Positions 52,490-60,113 of a stretch of DNA of 64,000 nt are shown here, in pieces. The stretch is from Polyangiaceae bacterium (GTDB lineage Bacteria; Myxococcota_A; Polyangia; Polyangiales; Polyangiaceae). The stretch covers positions 1,612,001-1,676,000 of the forward strand of contig JAHBVY010000001.1 of assembly GCA_019637265.1 (NCBI GenBank). The letters run 5' to 3'. The position numbers and the translations under genes were made by a program. Below the pieces are notes generated by a model. The model was not told the DNA's origin. It worked only from the letters and a program-made list of their open reading frames with translations, and made no database searches. Positions within the stretch are counted from its first letter, which is position 1, and the number at the start of each line of letters is the position of its first letter.

Positions 52490-54787
52490 GTGCCGCCCAT
52501 GGCGCCTGCACCTCGCGTGTCCGAGCTCGACGACCCTCAGCTGCGACCGTTCGTGCCGCTGTTGTTCATCGCCTGGTCCGATGGAGACGTCTCACCCTCG
52601 GAGCGGCGCGCGATCGCCGCGCGGATCGAGGCGCAGCCCTGGCTCCGTCCGGCGGCGCGCCGCGTGCTCGAAGGGTGGCTCGCCCAACCCCCGACCCCGA
52701 ACGAGCTCGAAGCGCTGAGCGAGCTCACCGAGCGCGCCGCGAGCTCGCTGCCGCCAGACGCGCGGCGCACGCTGGCGGGCTTCGCCAGGGAGCTGGCTGC
52801 GGAGGAGGATCGCGAGGCGATGGAGCAGGTGCTCGCGGCGCTGGGCATCGACGCGGCGCCGGTGCTCTCGGCCACTCAGTCAGCTCATCTGACGAATGAC
52901 GACGCGGAGCTCAGCGCCGCGCTCGCGGCGGCGTTCGATGGCCCGCACGCCGAGCTGAGAGCCCGGGTGCGCGCCTTCCTCGACGACCCAGGGCTCCGCG
53001 CCTATGGCCTCCCCGGCGCCGAGTACCGGGAGCGCGTCCTCGAGTGGACAGAGCGCCTCGCCGCCGAGGGCTTCGGTGAGCTCGCCTTCCCCGGCGTGTT
53101 TCAGGCGGGCGACCTGCGCGCGTTCACCGCGCTGTTCGAGACGCTCGCGCTCGGCGACCTGTCGCTGCTCGTCAAGGTGGGGGTGCAGTTCGGGCTGTTC
53201 GGCGGCAGCCTGCTGCTGCTGGGCACCGACCGTCACCACGCGCTCCTCCCCGACGTGGCGCGAGGCGAGCTGCTCGGGTGCTTCGCGATGAGCGAGGTGG
53301 GTCACGGCTCCAACGTGGCGGGGCTGGAGACCACGGCGACCTACGACGCGAGCACCCGAGAGTTCGTGGTGCACACGCCGAGTGAGTCGGCGCGCAAGGA
53401 GTGGCTCGGGAACGCGGCGCGGCACGCGAGCCACGCGACGGTGTTCGCGCAGCTGACGGTGGCGGGGGAGCAGCACGGGGTGCACGCGCTCTTGGTGCCC
53501 ATCCGAGGCGCCGACGGCGCCGCGCTGCCCGGCGTCCGCATCGGTGACTCGGGGCACAAGATGGGGCTGCTCGGGGTCGACAACGGGCGACTCTGGTTCG
53601 ACCAAGTGCGCGTGCCGCGCGAGAGCCTGCTCGATCGCTTCGCGCAGGTGACCGAGGACGGCCGCTACCTGAGCTCGATCGAGAGCCCCGCGCGGCGCTT
53701 CTTCACCATGCTCGGCACCTTGGTGGGTGGGCGCGTCTCGGTCGGGAGCGCCGGCGTCAGCGTGGCGAAGGTCGCGCTCACCATCGCGCTCCGCTACGCG
53801 CACGCGCGACGCCAGTTCGGTGAGGGCGGCGCCGAGCGCGCGCTGATCGAGTACCCGACGCACCAGCGGCGACTGTGCGTGCCGCTGGCGACCACCGCGG
53901 TGCTGCATTTCGCCTTCGAGTCGCTGCGTGACCGCTACGGCGCGGCGATGCAGCGGAGCCTCGCCGGCGAGGCGGTGGACACCCGCGAGCTCGAGGTGGA
54001 AGTGGCGGCGCTCAAGATCGCGGGCTCGCGCCACGGCGTGGACACCGCGCAGCTGTGCCGCGAGGCCTGCGGTGGTCAGGGCTACTTGTCAGTGAATCGT
54101 ATCCCTGACCTTCGCAAGGACGTCGAGATCTTCACGACCTTCGAGGGCGACAACATCGTGCTGGCTCAGCTCGTCGCCAAGGGCCTGCTGGCGGGCTACA
54201 AAGCCTCGTTCGAGGGGCGGAGCTGGTTCGCGCTGCTGGTGCAGCTCGGCGGTGACGCCCTCTCGCGCGCCGCCGAGAAGAACCCGATCGCCACGCGCCG
54301 GGTGGAGCCCGCGCACCTGCGCGATCCGGAGCTTCACCTCTCCTTGCTGCGGCATCGGGAGGCGCGCCTCATCGAAACGGCAGCAGAGCGGCTGCGTAGG
54401 CGCCTGTCCGCCGGGGTCCCCATGGACACCGCCATCCTCGCGATCCAAGAGCACCTGGTCGCGGCCGCCGAGGCCTACGCCGAGCGCCTCGGCTACCAGT
54501 GGTTCTGCGAGCGCATGCAGGCGCTGCCCGCTGGCGCTGCGAAGGACACCCTCGAGCGCTTGGGCGCGCTCCACGCGCTGGCGACGCTCGAGCGCCGCGC
54601 GGCGTGGTTCTTGGAGTCGGGCCTGCTGGCGCCGAGCAAGGCGCGCGCGCTCCGGAAGGAGGTGGAGGCGTTGCTCGCGGAGGTCGCGCGTGACTCGCGC
54701 GCGGTGGTCGACGCGTTTTGCATCCCCGATGCCTGCCTGGCCGCGCCCGTCGCGTTCTTCGACCCAGCGCACCCACGCTACGCGTGA
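52490..54787 (+). CDS. TerB-like / acyl-CoA oxidase fusion protein
   Basis: Protein of 765 residues from the GTG at 52490; the ATG at 52499 is an alternative. Residues 15-120 look like a TerB/DjlA-type helical domain (LLFIAWSDGDVSPSERRAIAARI). From residue 150 on it is an acyl-CoA oxidase/dehydrogenase: ELAFPGVFQAGDLRAFTALFE, the FAD/substrate segment CFAMSEVGHGSNVAGLETTA, LLVPIRGADGAALPGVRIGDSG, RYAHARRQFG, and the catalytic Glu of the oxidase family in TFEGDN (E552). It oxidises acyl-CoA to trans-2-enoyl-CoA with FAD in the cytoplasm; oxygen versus ETF as acceptor cannot be decided from sequence. The gene's 3' tip is duplicated about 145 bp downstream. Confidence 0.88.
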   Translation: MPPMAPAPRVSELDDPQLRPFVPLLFIAWSDGDVSPSERRAIAARIEAQPWLRPAARRVLEGWLAQPPTPNELEALSELTERAASSLPPDARRTLAGFARELAAEEDREAMEQVLAALGIDAAPVLSATQSAHLTNDDAELSAALAAAFDGPHAELRARVRAFLDDPGLRAYGLPGAEYRERVLEWTERLAAEGFGELAFPGVFQAGDLRAFTALFETLALGDLSLLVKVGVQFGLFGGSLLLLGTDRHHALLPDVARGELLGCFAMSEVGHGSNVAGLETTATYDASTREFVVHTPSESARKEWLGNAARHASHATVFAQLTVAGEQHGVHALLVPIRGADGAALPGVRIGDSGHKMGLLGVDNGRLWFDQVRVPRESLLDRFAQVTEDGRYLSSIESPARRFFTMLGTLVGGRVSVGSAGVSVAKVALTIALRYAHARRQFGEGGAERALIEYPTHQRRLCVPLATTAVLHFAFESLRDRYGAAMQRSLAGEAVDTRELEVEVAALKIAGSRHGVDTAQLCREACGGQGYLSVNRIPDLRKDVEIFTTFEGDNIVLAQLVAKGLLAGYKASFEGRSWFALLVQLGGDALSRAAEKNPIATRRVEPAHLRDPELHLSLLRHREARLIETAAERLRRRLSAGVPMDTAILAIQEHLVAAAEAYAERLGYQWFCERMQALPAGAAKDTLERLGALHALATLERRAAWFLESGLLAPSKARALRKEVEALLAEVARDSRAVVDAFCIPDACLAAPVAFFDPAHPRYA
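52879..52893. repeat. GTCAG-N5-CTGAC palindrome in acyl-CoA oxidase gene
   Basis: Exact copy with centre CTCAT, read as CAG-TCA-GCT-CAT-CTG-ACG (Q-S-A-H-L-T), in the linker between the TerB-like and oxidase domains. Confidence 0.8.
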
Positions 54788-54975
54788 ACGGCGCTGCCGC
54801 GCGGATGACCACGTCGACTACCCGTCCAACCGGCTCTTCAACGCCTCGAGGCTCTACACGACGCTCCTTCAAGGCCGCACGAAGACGCCCATGAGGCCTG
54901 TGACCGTGATCCAAGCGGCGCCCGGCGCGTGAACGGCGCTGCCGCGCGGATGGCTACGTCGACTACCCGTCCAAC
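54781..54975. repeat. 50-bp direct repeat at the 3' end of acyl-CoA oxidase gene
   Basis: The 50-bp word beginning CGCGTGAACGGCGCTGCCGC lies at 54781-54830, where it contains the TGA stop, and again at 54926-54975 with two substitutions. The 95 bp between carry no gene. Beyond it, 54995-55016 is a T7-G9-TTTGG element of the oligo-G family. Confidence 0.9.
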
Positions 54976-55046
54976 CCCCCGATCCAACCGTCCTATTTTT
55001 TTGGGGGGGGGTTTGGCGTGTCTCTATTCAGTCTGCGCGCCGCGGC

Positions 55047-56291
55047 TCACGGACGGACGCTCTGCCAATCGCCGGTGCCAAGCTGAGCGGTCAGGAACTC
55101 TGACAAGCCGGGTGAGCCGGAGATGGGCTTGATGTTGAGCAGCCCGTGCTCCGTGCCGTCGACGTAGAACACGCGGTGCGCGCCCGGCGCGAACTCGGCG
55201 GCGATCGACGCCTGATAGTCAGCCAGGTCGTTCATCCCCTCTTCCATCTTGGCGGCGCTGAAGCTCGTGCTGCCGAGGTTCAACACGGTGTAGAGGGTCA
55301 CCACGACGCTGTCGCGCGTGTTGCAGAGGAGCGAGCTCCGGAGCCCTGGGTGGAGCTCGGCGTTGCGACGATAGAGGTCGTGGAAGCCCTCAGTGAAGCA
55401 GGTGGGGCAGAAGCTGCCGACGGTGCCGTCGAGCCCCCAGCTCTCGCGCAGCTTCTCGCGAGCGGCTGGTGACAGGTAGTCAGGTCGCATGAAGGGGCCC
55501 GAGTCGATCACCAGGTAGGGTGGGCTCTGCCCCACGGACTCGAAGGCGGTCGCGAGCTGATGGTAGTTGGCGGTGATGCCGACGCCGCCCGCGCTGAAGC
55601 CGGAGAGGACCACCCGAGAGGCGCCCTGGAAGGTGGGCACGGCGCGCTCGAGCACGCGCGTCATGTTGGTGTACCCGACGTGGTGATAGTCCTTGGCGCC
55701 GTAGGTCGAGACCTGGTTGCCGGTGTGATGATCGCCGGTGCAGTGCGGCACCACGACGAAGTTGCTGCCGCGGAGCGGGTTGTTCGGGTCGTCGCGATCG
55801 AAGATCCCGCGGTGCTCGCGGATCGACCCGTCGAGGGCGGTGCGGAGCGGATCGGCGCCCACCGTGCTCGGCGCACCGCCCGCGCTACAAGTCAGGGCAT
55901 CGTAACAAATGCCGCCGCCTTGTAGGTAAATCACGAGCTCGCTCCGGTCCTCGATGAAGTTGACCGCGAAGCCGCCGGTGGTGCCGTCCGAGCATTTCAT
56001 CTCGGGCATCTCGATCCACACCCACTCGCCGTGCTGCTCGCTCGGGATCTCGATCGGCTCACCCAGCGTCACCTGAGGCGTGCCGCCGCTGCCCCCCGTG
56101 CCTGCCGAGCCACCCGAAGCGGCGGTGCCTCCAGCGCCAGCTACCCCAGCGCTGCCGCCCGTGCCCGCGGCGCCACCAGAGGCTGCGCTGCCGCCCGAGC
56201 CGCCGGAACCCCCACCACCCGAATCGTCGCTCGAGCCACAGGCTGGGAGGAGGAGCGCGGTGAGCGCGAGCAGGCAGAGCGAAGGGCGCAT
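55047..56291 (-). CDS. Pectinacetylesterase-like (Notum family) lipoprotein
   Basis: Protein of 414 residues from the ATG at 56291, which begins the lipoprotein signal MRPSLCLLALTALLLPAC (lipobox LPAC). A Gly/Ser/Ala-rich linker of about 60 residues follows (GSGGSAASGG, GTGGSAG). The alpha/beta-hydrolase domain has ELVIYLQGGGICYD (oxyanion region with Cys), VVPHCTGDHHTGN, the nucleophile Ser in VVLSGFSAGGVG (near residue 230), LVIDSGPFM, and a C-terminal His in DGTEHGLLNI. By family it would hydrolyse acetyl or acyl esters of a polysaccharide or lipid at the cell surface. The linker type matches the vWA lipoproteins in this window. Confidence 0.87.
   Translation of the reverse strand: MRPSLCLLALTALLLPACGSSDDSGGGGSGGSGGSAASGGAAGTGGSAGVAGAGGTAASGGSAGTGGSGGTPQVTLGEPIEIPSEQHGEWVWIEMPEMKCSDGTTGGFAVNFIEDRSELVIYLQGGGICYDALTCSAGGAPSTVGADPLRTALDGSIREHRGIFDRDDPNNPLRGSNFVVVPHCTGDHHTGNQVSTYGAKDYHHVGYTNMTRVLERAVPTFQGASRVVLSGFSAGGVGITANYHQLATAFESVGQSPPYLVIDSGPFMRPDYLSPAAREKLRESWGLDGTVGSFCPTCFTEGFHDLYRRNAELHPGLRSSLLCNTRDSVVVTLYTVLNLGSTSFSAAKMEEGMNDLADYQASIAAEFAPGAHRVFYVDGTEHGLLNIKPISGSPGLSEFLTAQLGTGDWQSVRP
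55090..55104. repeat. GTCAG-N5-CTGAC palindrome in pectinacetylesterase-like gene
   Basis: Exact copy with centre GAACT. On the coding (minus) strand it reads TTG-TCA-GAG-TTC-CTG-ACC (L-S-E-F-L-T), 15 codons before the stop. Confidence 0.8.
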
Positions 56292-56364
56292 GACCGCAGC
56301 ATAACGGCGCGCCGATCGCCTGTCACTCACCGCGACTAGAGCGCCGATCAGTTTGCCGCCAGAC

Positions 56365-56415
56365 GGACCAGGAAAACCGGCCCCATGCGGGGCGAGGGCC
56401 CGGCTTCCCTGGTCC
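56365..56415. other. Three-tier hairpin of unknown role
   Basis: Outer stem GGACCAGG (56365-56372) / CCTGGTCC (56408-56415), a middle CCGG pairing and an inner CCCC-ATGC-GGGG hairpin. It lies between the divergent-side ends of two minus-strand genes, upstream of the pectinacetylesterase-like gene. It could be a leader, terminator or small RNA; nothing here decides. Confidence 0.5.
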
Positions 56416-56461
56416 TCTGCTCAGCGCTGCTTCCCTTCGTGCCGCTCTAGTTGCTGATTTG

Positions 56462-56493
56462 AGGACGACAAACGGTAAACCGCTTGTCGTCCT
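56462..56493 (-). terminator. Hairpin after phosphatase gene
   Basis: Perfect 10-bp outer stem AGGACGACAA / TTGTCGTCCT with an inner CGGT/ACCG pairing. It starts on the TAG stop of the PPP-family phosphatase gene. No T-run follows, but stem strength suggests a terminator. Confidence 0.6.
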
Positions 56494-57187
56494 AGCCACC
56501 GTAATACTGGCGCCGCGCCTTCACTTGGTGAATCTGCTGGTGGCGCTCGGCGGGTGGCAGCGGGCGCTCACCTGGGCCCAGCACCAAGGCGGACAGGCGC
56601 TCACCGTAGACACAGCCGCTGTCGACGCCGGTCGCGTGGGGGTGCAGCTGGAGGCCGAGGCGCGCGTTGTGCCCGAACACCACGTGAGTGGGGCCCGGGT
56701 AGTCGCTGGCCCAAGATTCCTCACGGAAACGTGCGCTGGGCTCGCCGTAGTCCCAGCTCCGCATGTGGATCAGCACCTCGAGCCGCTGCGCCGGGAGCGG
56801 CAGCCGCGGGTCGAGCCCAGCGTGCACCACGATCAGCCCATGCTCTGGCAGCTCCAGGTAGGGCTTCATGGCGCGGAGCAGCGCCCAGTCTTCGGGGCCC
56901 AGGCGGTCGAGCAGCGCGAGGTGCCCGGGGCCGAGGCTGGGACCGGCGCGGCCCGCCTCACGCGCCTCGTAAGCCGCCAGCACGCGGTGCTCGTGGTTGC
57001 CCAAGGCGACCTGCGCGCCGAGCTGCCGCACCTGCTCGAGCACGCCGGGCGTGTCCGGACCGCGCCCCACGAGGTCCCCCACGAACACCCAGCGATCTCC
57101 CGGCTGACGTCCTACCTGCTGGACCAAGGAGGCCAGCTCATCGGCGCAGCCATGGACATCCCCTACGATGACAGTGCGAGCTTCCAT
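56492..57187 (-). CDS. PPP-family metallophosphatase (ApaH-like)
   Basis: Calcineurin-type phosphatase of 231 residues. Metal-binding motifs: GDVHG at residues 9-13, GDLVGRGPD near 40 (the GDLVxRG form found in ApaH-like enzymes), GNHE near 67, then VVHAGLDPRLPLP, FGHN and the C-terminal GVDSGCVYGERLSALVL. Two divalent metals are expected to be bound. Substrates in the family range from diadenosine tetraphosphate to phosphoproteins; the short length and the C-terminal GVDSGCVYG motif are compatible with either, so no symbol is given. It is divergent from the lipoprotein gene across 113 bp. Confidence 0.9.
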   Translation of the reverse strand: MEARTVIVGDVHGCADELASLVQQVGRQPGDRWVFVGDLVGRGPDTPGVLEQVRQLGAQVALGNHEHRVLAAYEAREAGRAGPSLGPGHLALLDRLGPEDWALLRAMKPYLELPEHGLIVVHAGLDPRLPLPAQRLEVLIHMRSWDYGEPSARFREESWASDYPGPTHVVFGHNARLGLQLHPHATGVDSGCVYGERLSALVLGPGERPLPPAERHQQIHQVKARRQYYGG

Positions 57188-57300
57188 CTTGAGTGAAATT
57201 GCTCAGGTGACTGAGGGTGCCTCGCCCAGGCGCCTCTTGCGAGTCAGGCGCGGGGCGTGATAGCTCGCCACTACAGGCCTCAGGAAGGTATTGCGATCCC

Positions 57301-57978
57301 ATGTACCGAAGCGCTCGTCTCCTCCTCGTTCCGCTCTGCCTCAGCTCACTCTCTCTCGGCTGTGGTGGCGACGAAGTCAAGTACACGCCTCGCGGAGCCC
57401 CGAGCGTCCCCGCCAACCTGCCTCCGGTGCCCAACGTCCCGCAGAAGCCGCTGAAGAACGGGGACGAGTACACCGTGTGGGGCGCCAGCTACTCGCTCCG
57501 CAGCCGCGTCCACAACAAGGACGTCGCCGACAAAGAGATCAAGCTGGTCGGCTACATCACCAAGACGAACCTCGGCGAGGCGCCCGCTTGCGCCGTCCAC
57601 AAGACGGGCAAGGCAGACGGTGACAACTGCGATCCGCCGGTGCCCGCCTTCTGGGTGGGTGACACCAAGGACGCCGCAGAGAAGGACTCCATCAAGGTGA
57701 TGGGCTGGGCGTCGAACTTCGCGAACATCTACGACGCGGTCGAGAAGTACAAGAAGGACAACGCGGAAGATCACAAGGATGTCCGCTTCGATGTGGCCAT
57801 CCCCAACCCCGTCCCCAACACGGGCGCCAAGGTGCGCATCACCGGCACCTACGGCGGCACCTACACGCGCCACACCACGGGCACCGAGGCCAACCCCATC
57901 ATGGGCGTGATGACCCTCGACAAGCTCGAGTACCTGGAGAAGCCCGCCGAGCCGGGTAAGCTCCCGGGTATGAAGTAG
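57301..57978 (+). CDS. Small uncharacterised lipoprotein
   Basis: Protein of 225 residues from the ATG at 57301, chosen because MYRSARLLLVPLCLSSLSLGC is a lipoprotein signal with lipobox SLGC; an AGGAAGG Shine-Dalgarno lies about 12 bases upstream. A Pro-rich spacer is followed by a compact domain with repeated strand-like segments (YTVWGASYSLRSRV, IKLVGYITKTNLG, IKVMGWASNFANIY, AKVRITGTYGG) suggesting an OB-like beta fold, plus a cysteine pair (APACAV, DNCDPP). No family recognised. The stop codon lies in a perfect palindrome TAGTCAG-C-CTGACTA. It precedes the TamA-like gene by 38 bp and may be co-transcribed. Confidence 0.75.
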   Translation: MYRSARLLLVPLCLSSLSLGCGGDEVKYTPRGAPSVPANLPPVPNVPQKPLKNGDEYTVWGASYSLRSRVHNKDVADKEIKLVGYITKTNLGEAPACAVHKTGKADGDNCDPPVPAFWVGDTKDAAEKDSIKVMGWASNFANIYDAVEKYKKDNAEDHKDVRFDVAIPNPVPNTGAKVRITGTYGGTYTRHTTGTEANPIMGVMTLDKLEYLEKPAEPGKLPGMK

Positions 57979-57990
57979 TCAGCCTGACTA
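57976..57990. repeat. TAGTCAG-C-CTGACTA palindrome over a stop codon
   Basis: Perfect 7-bp arms with a one-base centre, starting with the TAG stop of the small lipoprotein gene. A short-spacer variant of GTCAG-N5-CTGAC. Confidence 0.8.
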
Positions 57991-58016
57991 TCCACTGCTC
58001 TCGCTCGAGCTCGGCC

Positions 58017-60113
58017 GTGGCCTCCAGGTGGGAGCTCATCGCCGCCCTGACGCTGCTTCTGGTGGGGGTCACCCTCGGCTGCGCCAAGAGCTACCCCGCG
58101 GGGCGCAGTGTGGTGAGCGGCGTCGAGATCGAGAACGCCCGCGCGGTGGAGCCGAGCGACCTGCTCGCGGGGCTGGCCACCACCACCTCGTCGCGCTTCC
58201 TCGGGATCTGGGAGGGGGTGGTCTTCGACTACGAGGTGTTCGACGAAGACGTGCTGGCGCGCGACCTCCTGCGCGTGGAGCGCTACTACCGCGCGCGCGG
58301 CTACTACGAGGCGAAGGTGAGCGCCGCCCGGGTGATCCGCGTGGGCGAGCGCCGGGTGCACGTTCAAATCCGCGTGGAAGAGGGCTCGCCGGTCGTCTTC
58401 CGTCAGTATTCGGTGAGCGGGGTGGAGAGCACTCCTGGCGGCATGGCGGCCTTGCGCGCCGTCACCCTGCGCGAGGGGGTGATCTTCGACGAGGCCCAGT
58501 TCGAGGAGAGCAAGCAGGGGATCGGCAAGGCGCTGGCCGACATGGGCTATGCGTTCGTGACGGTCGACGCCAAGGCGCTGGTAGACATCGCGAACCACTC
58601 GGCCACCGCCGTGTTCCAGGTGCAGCCGGGGCCCCCCGCCAAGTACGGCAAGATCCACATCCAGGGGCACGACGATCTCCCGGAGGACGTGCTGCGCGCC
58701 GCGATCAAGATCCGCGAGGGGGATGACTACTCCCACGCCGACTTGGAGGCCGCGCAGACCGCCTTGGTGGAGCTGGGGGTGTTCGCCACGGTGGACGTCC
58801 GTCAGGACACCACCAAGCCCGAGAGCGGCAAGGTGCCGATCACCATCATCGTGCGCCCGAGCCACCTGCGCGCGCTGAAGCTCGGCGGCGGCGTGCGCTT
58901 CGACTCGCTCCGGCTCTCCTCGCACCTCAGGGCCGGCTGGGAGCACCGCAACTTCCTGGGTGGGCTCCGGCGCTTCAGCATCGATGGTCAGCCCGGTGTC
59001 GTGTTCTTCCCCACGCGCGTCCCCTCGAGCGAGTCGTCGATTCAAGGCCCGAGCCGGCTGCTCTTCGAGACCACGGTGCGCTCCGAGCTCTCTCAGCCCT
59101 CGTTCTTGGAGGGGCGCACGCGCGGCATCCTCACCGCCGAGTACCTGCGCTACCCGCTGCTCTACGAGGGTGAGACCGACGACCAAGAGTCCAACATCGT
59201 CGGCTTCAATGAGCTGCGCTTCAGCGCGGGGGTGGAGCGCGCCTTCTTCTCCCAGCGCGCGGTGCTCAGGCCCTCTTACAATATCCAAACGAGCTTCCCC
59301 TTCTCTTACAACGACAAAGATCTGCGCGACGGCGTCGACGAGGTGATCGTCTCCTTCCCGGAGCTGCTCGCGGTGCTCGACTTTCGGGACCGCCGGATGA
59401 CGCCGAGGAACGGCGCGACGCTGCGCGCGGCGGTGCAAGTCGCGGGCTACCTCTTCGGTGGGGACGCCTCCGACGTGCGGCTGCGCCCCGAGGCGACCTT
59501 CTACAAATCCCTCTCGCGCCGGGTGGTGCTGGCCGTGCGCACCAGCTTCGGCTTCCTATTTCCGTCGAACTATGAGTCGGCGCTGAGCCGCGGGACACCG
59601 GACATCAACGACCCTGCCGTGATCCGCAACCAGCAGGTGCTGCTGTTCCGAGGCTTCTTCTCCGGTGGCCCCACCTCGAATCGCGGCTACCCTTACCGAG
59701 GAGTAGGGCCCCACGGCGTGCTTGGCTTCCTCATCCCCAACGAGACCGACTGCGCCGGTGACTCGCTCCCGAGCCGCTGCACGCGACGACGGCCGCTCGG
59801 CGGGCTCACGCTGTGGGAGGCCTCGCTCGAGGCGCGCTTCGACATCACCCAGTCGCTGTCCGGCGCCCTGTTCCTGGACGGCTCGGACGTCACCAGCGAG
59901 GTGGCCAGCATCCGCTTCGACTTCCCTCACCTCTCGGCGGGCCCCGGGGTGCGCTACCAGACGCCGGTCGGCGCCATCCGCGCGGACATCGGCTACCGGT
60001 TGCCGTTCGCCCAGGAGATCGGCGAGGCGAACCCGCGGCCGGAAGAGGGCAACCCGGGGACGATCCTCGGCCTGCCCATCGCGATTCACCTCGGGCTCGG
60101 GGAGGCGTTCTAG
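58017..60113 (+). CDS. TamA/BamA-family outer-membrane protein with a lipobox
   Basis: Protein of 698 residues from the GTG at 58017. The N-terminus has a hydrophobic segment and a lipobox-like sequence (LIAALTLLLVGVTLGC), unusual for an Omp85 protein but known for TamL-type members. Three POTRA-like domains follow at about residues 30-280 (RSVVSGVEIENARAVEPSDL, RYYRARGYYEAKV, ALADMGYAFVTVDAKALV, YGKIHIQGHDDLPEDVLRAA). Residues 290-698 form a beta-barrel, with RGYPYRGVGPHG near residue 560, ending FDFPHLSAGPGVRYQTPVGAIRADIGYR in two parts and a final aromatic F. Its stop overlaps the GTG of the TamB-like gene (TAGTG), which supports a TamA role in outer-membrane protein or lipid transport. 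Confidence 0.88.
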   Translation: MASRWELIAALTLLLVGVTLGCAKSYPAGRSVVSGVEIENARAVEPSDLLAGLATTTSSRFLGIWEGVVFDYEVFDEDVLARDLLRVERYYRARGYYEAKVSAARVIRVGERRVHVQIRVEEGSPVVFRQYSVSGVESTPGGMAALRAVTLREGVIFDEAQFEESKQGIGKALADMGYAFVTVDAKALVDIANHSATAVFQVQPGPPAKYGKIHIQGHDDLPEDVLRAAIKIREGDDYSHADLEAAQTALVELGVFATVDVRQDTTKPESGKVPITIIVRPSHLRALKLGGGVRFDSLRLSSHLRAGWEHRNFLGGLRRFSIDGQPGVVFFPTRVPSSESSIQGPSRLLFETTVRSELSQPSFLEGRTRGILTAEYLRYPLLYEGETDDQESNIVGFNELRFSAGVERAFFSQRAVLRPSYNIQTSFPFSYNDKDLRDGVDEVIVSFPELLAVLDFRDRRMTPRNGATLRAAVQVAGYLFGGDASDVRLRPEATFYKSLSRRVVLAVRTSFGFLFPSNYESALSRGTPDINDPAVIRNQQVLLFRGFFSGGPTSNRGYPYRGVGPHGVLGFLIPNETDCAGDSLPSRCTRRRPLGGLTLWEASLEARFDITQSLSGALFLDGSDVTSEVASIRFDFPHLSAGPGVRYQTPVGAIRADIGYRLPFAQEIGEANPRPEEGNPGTILGLPIAIHLGLGEAF

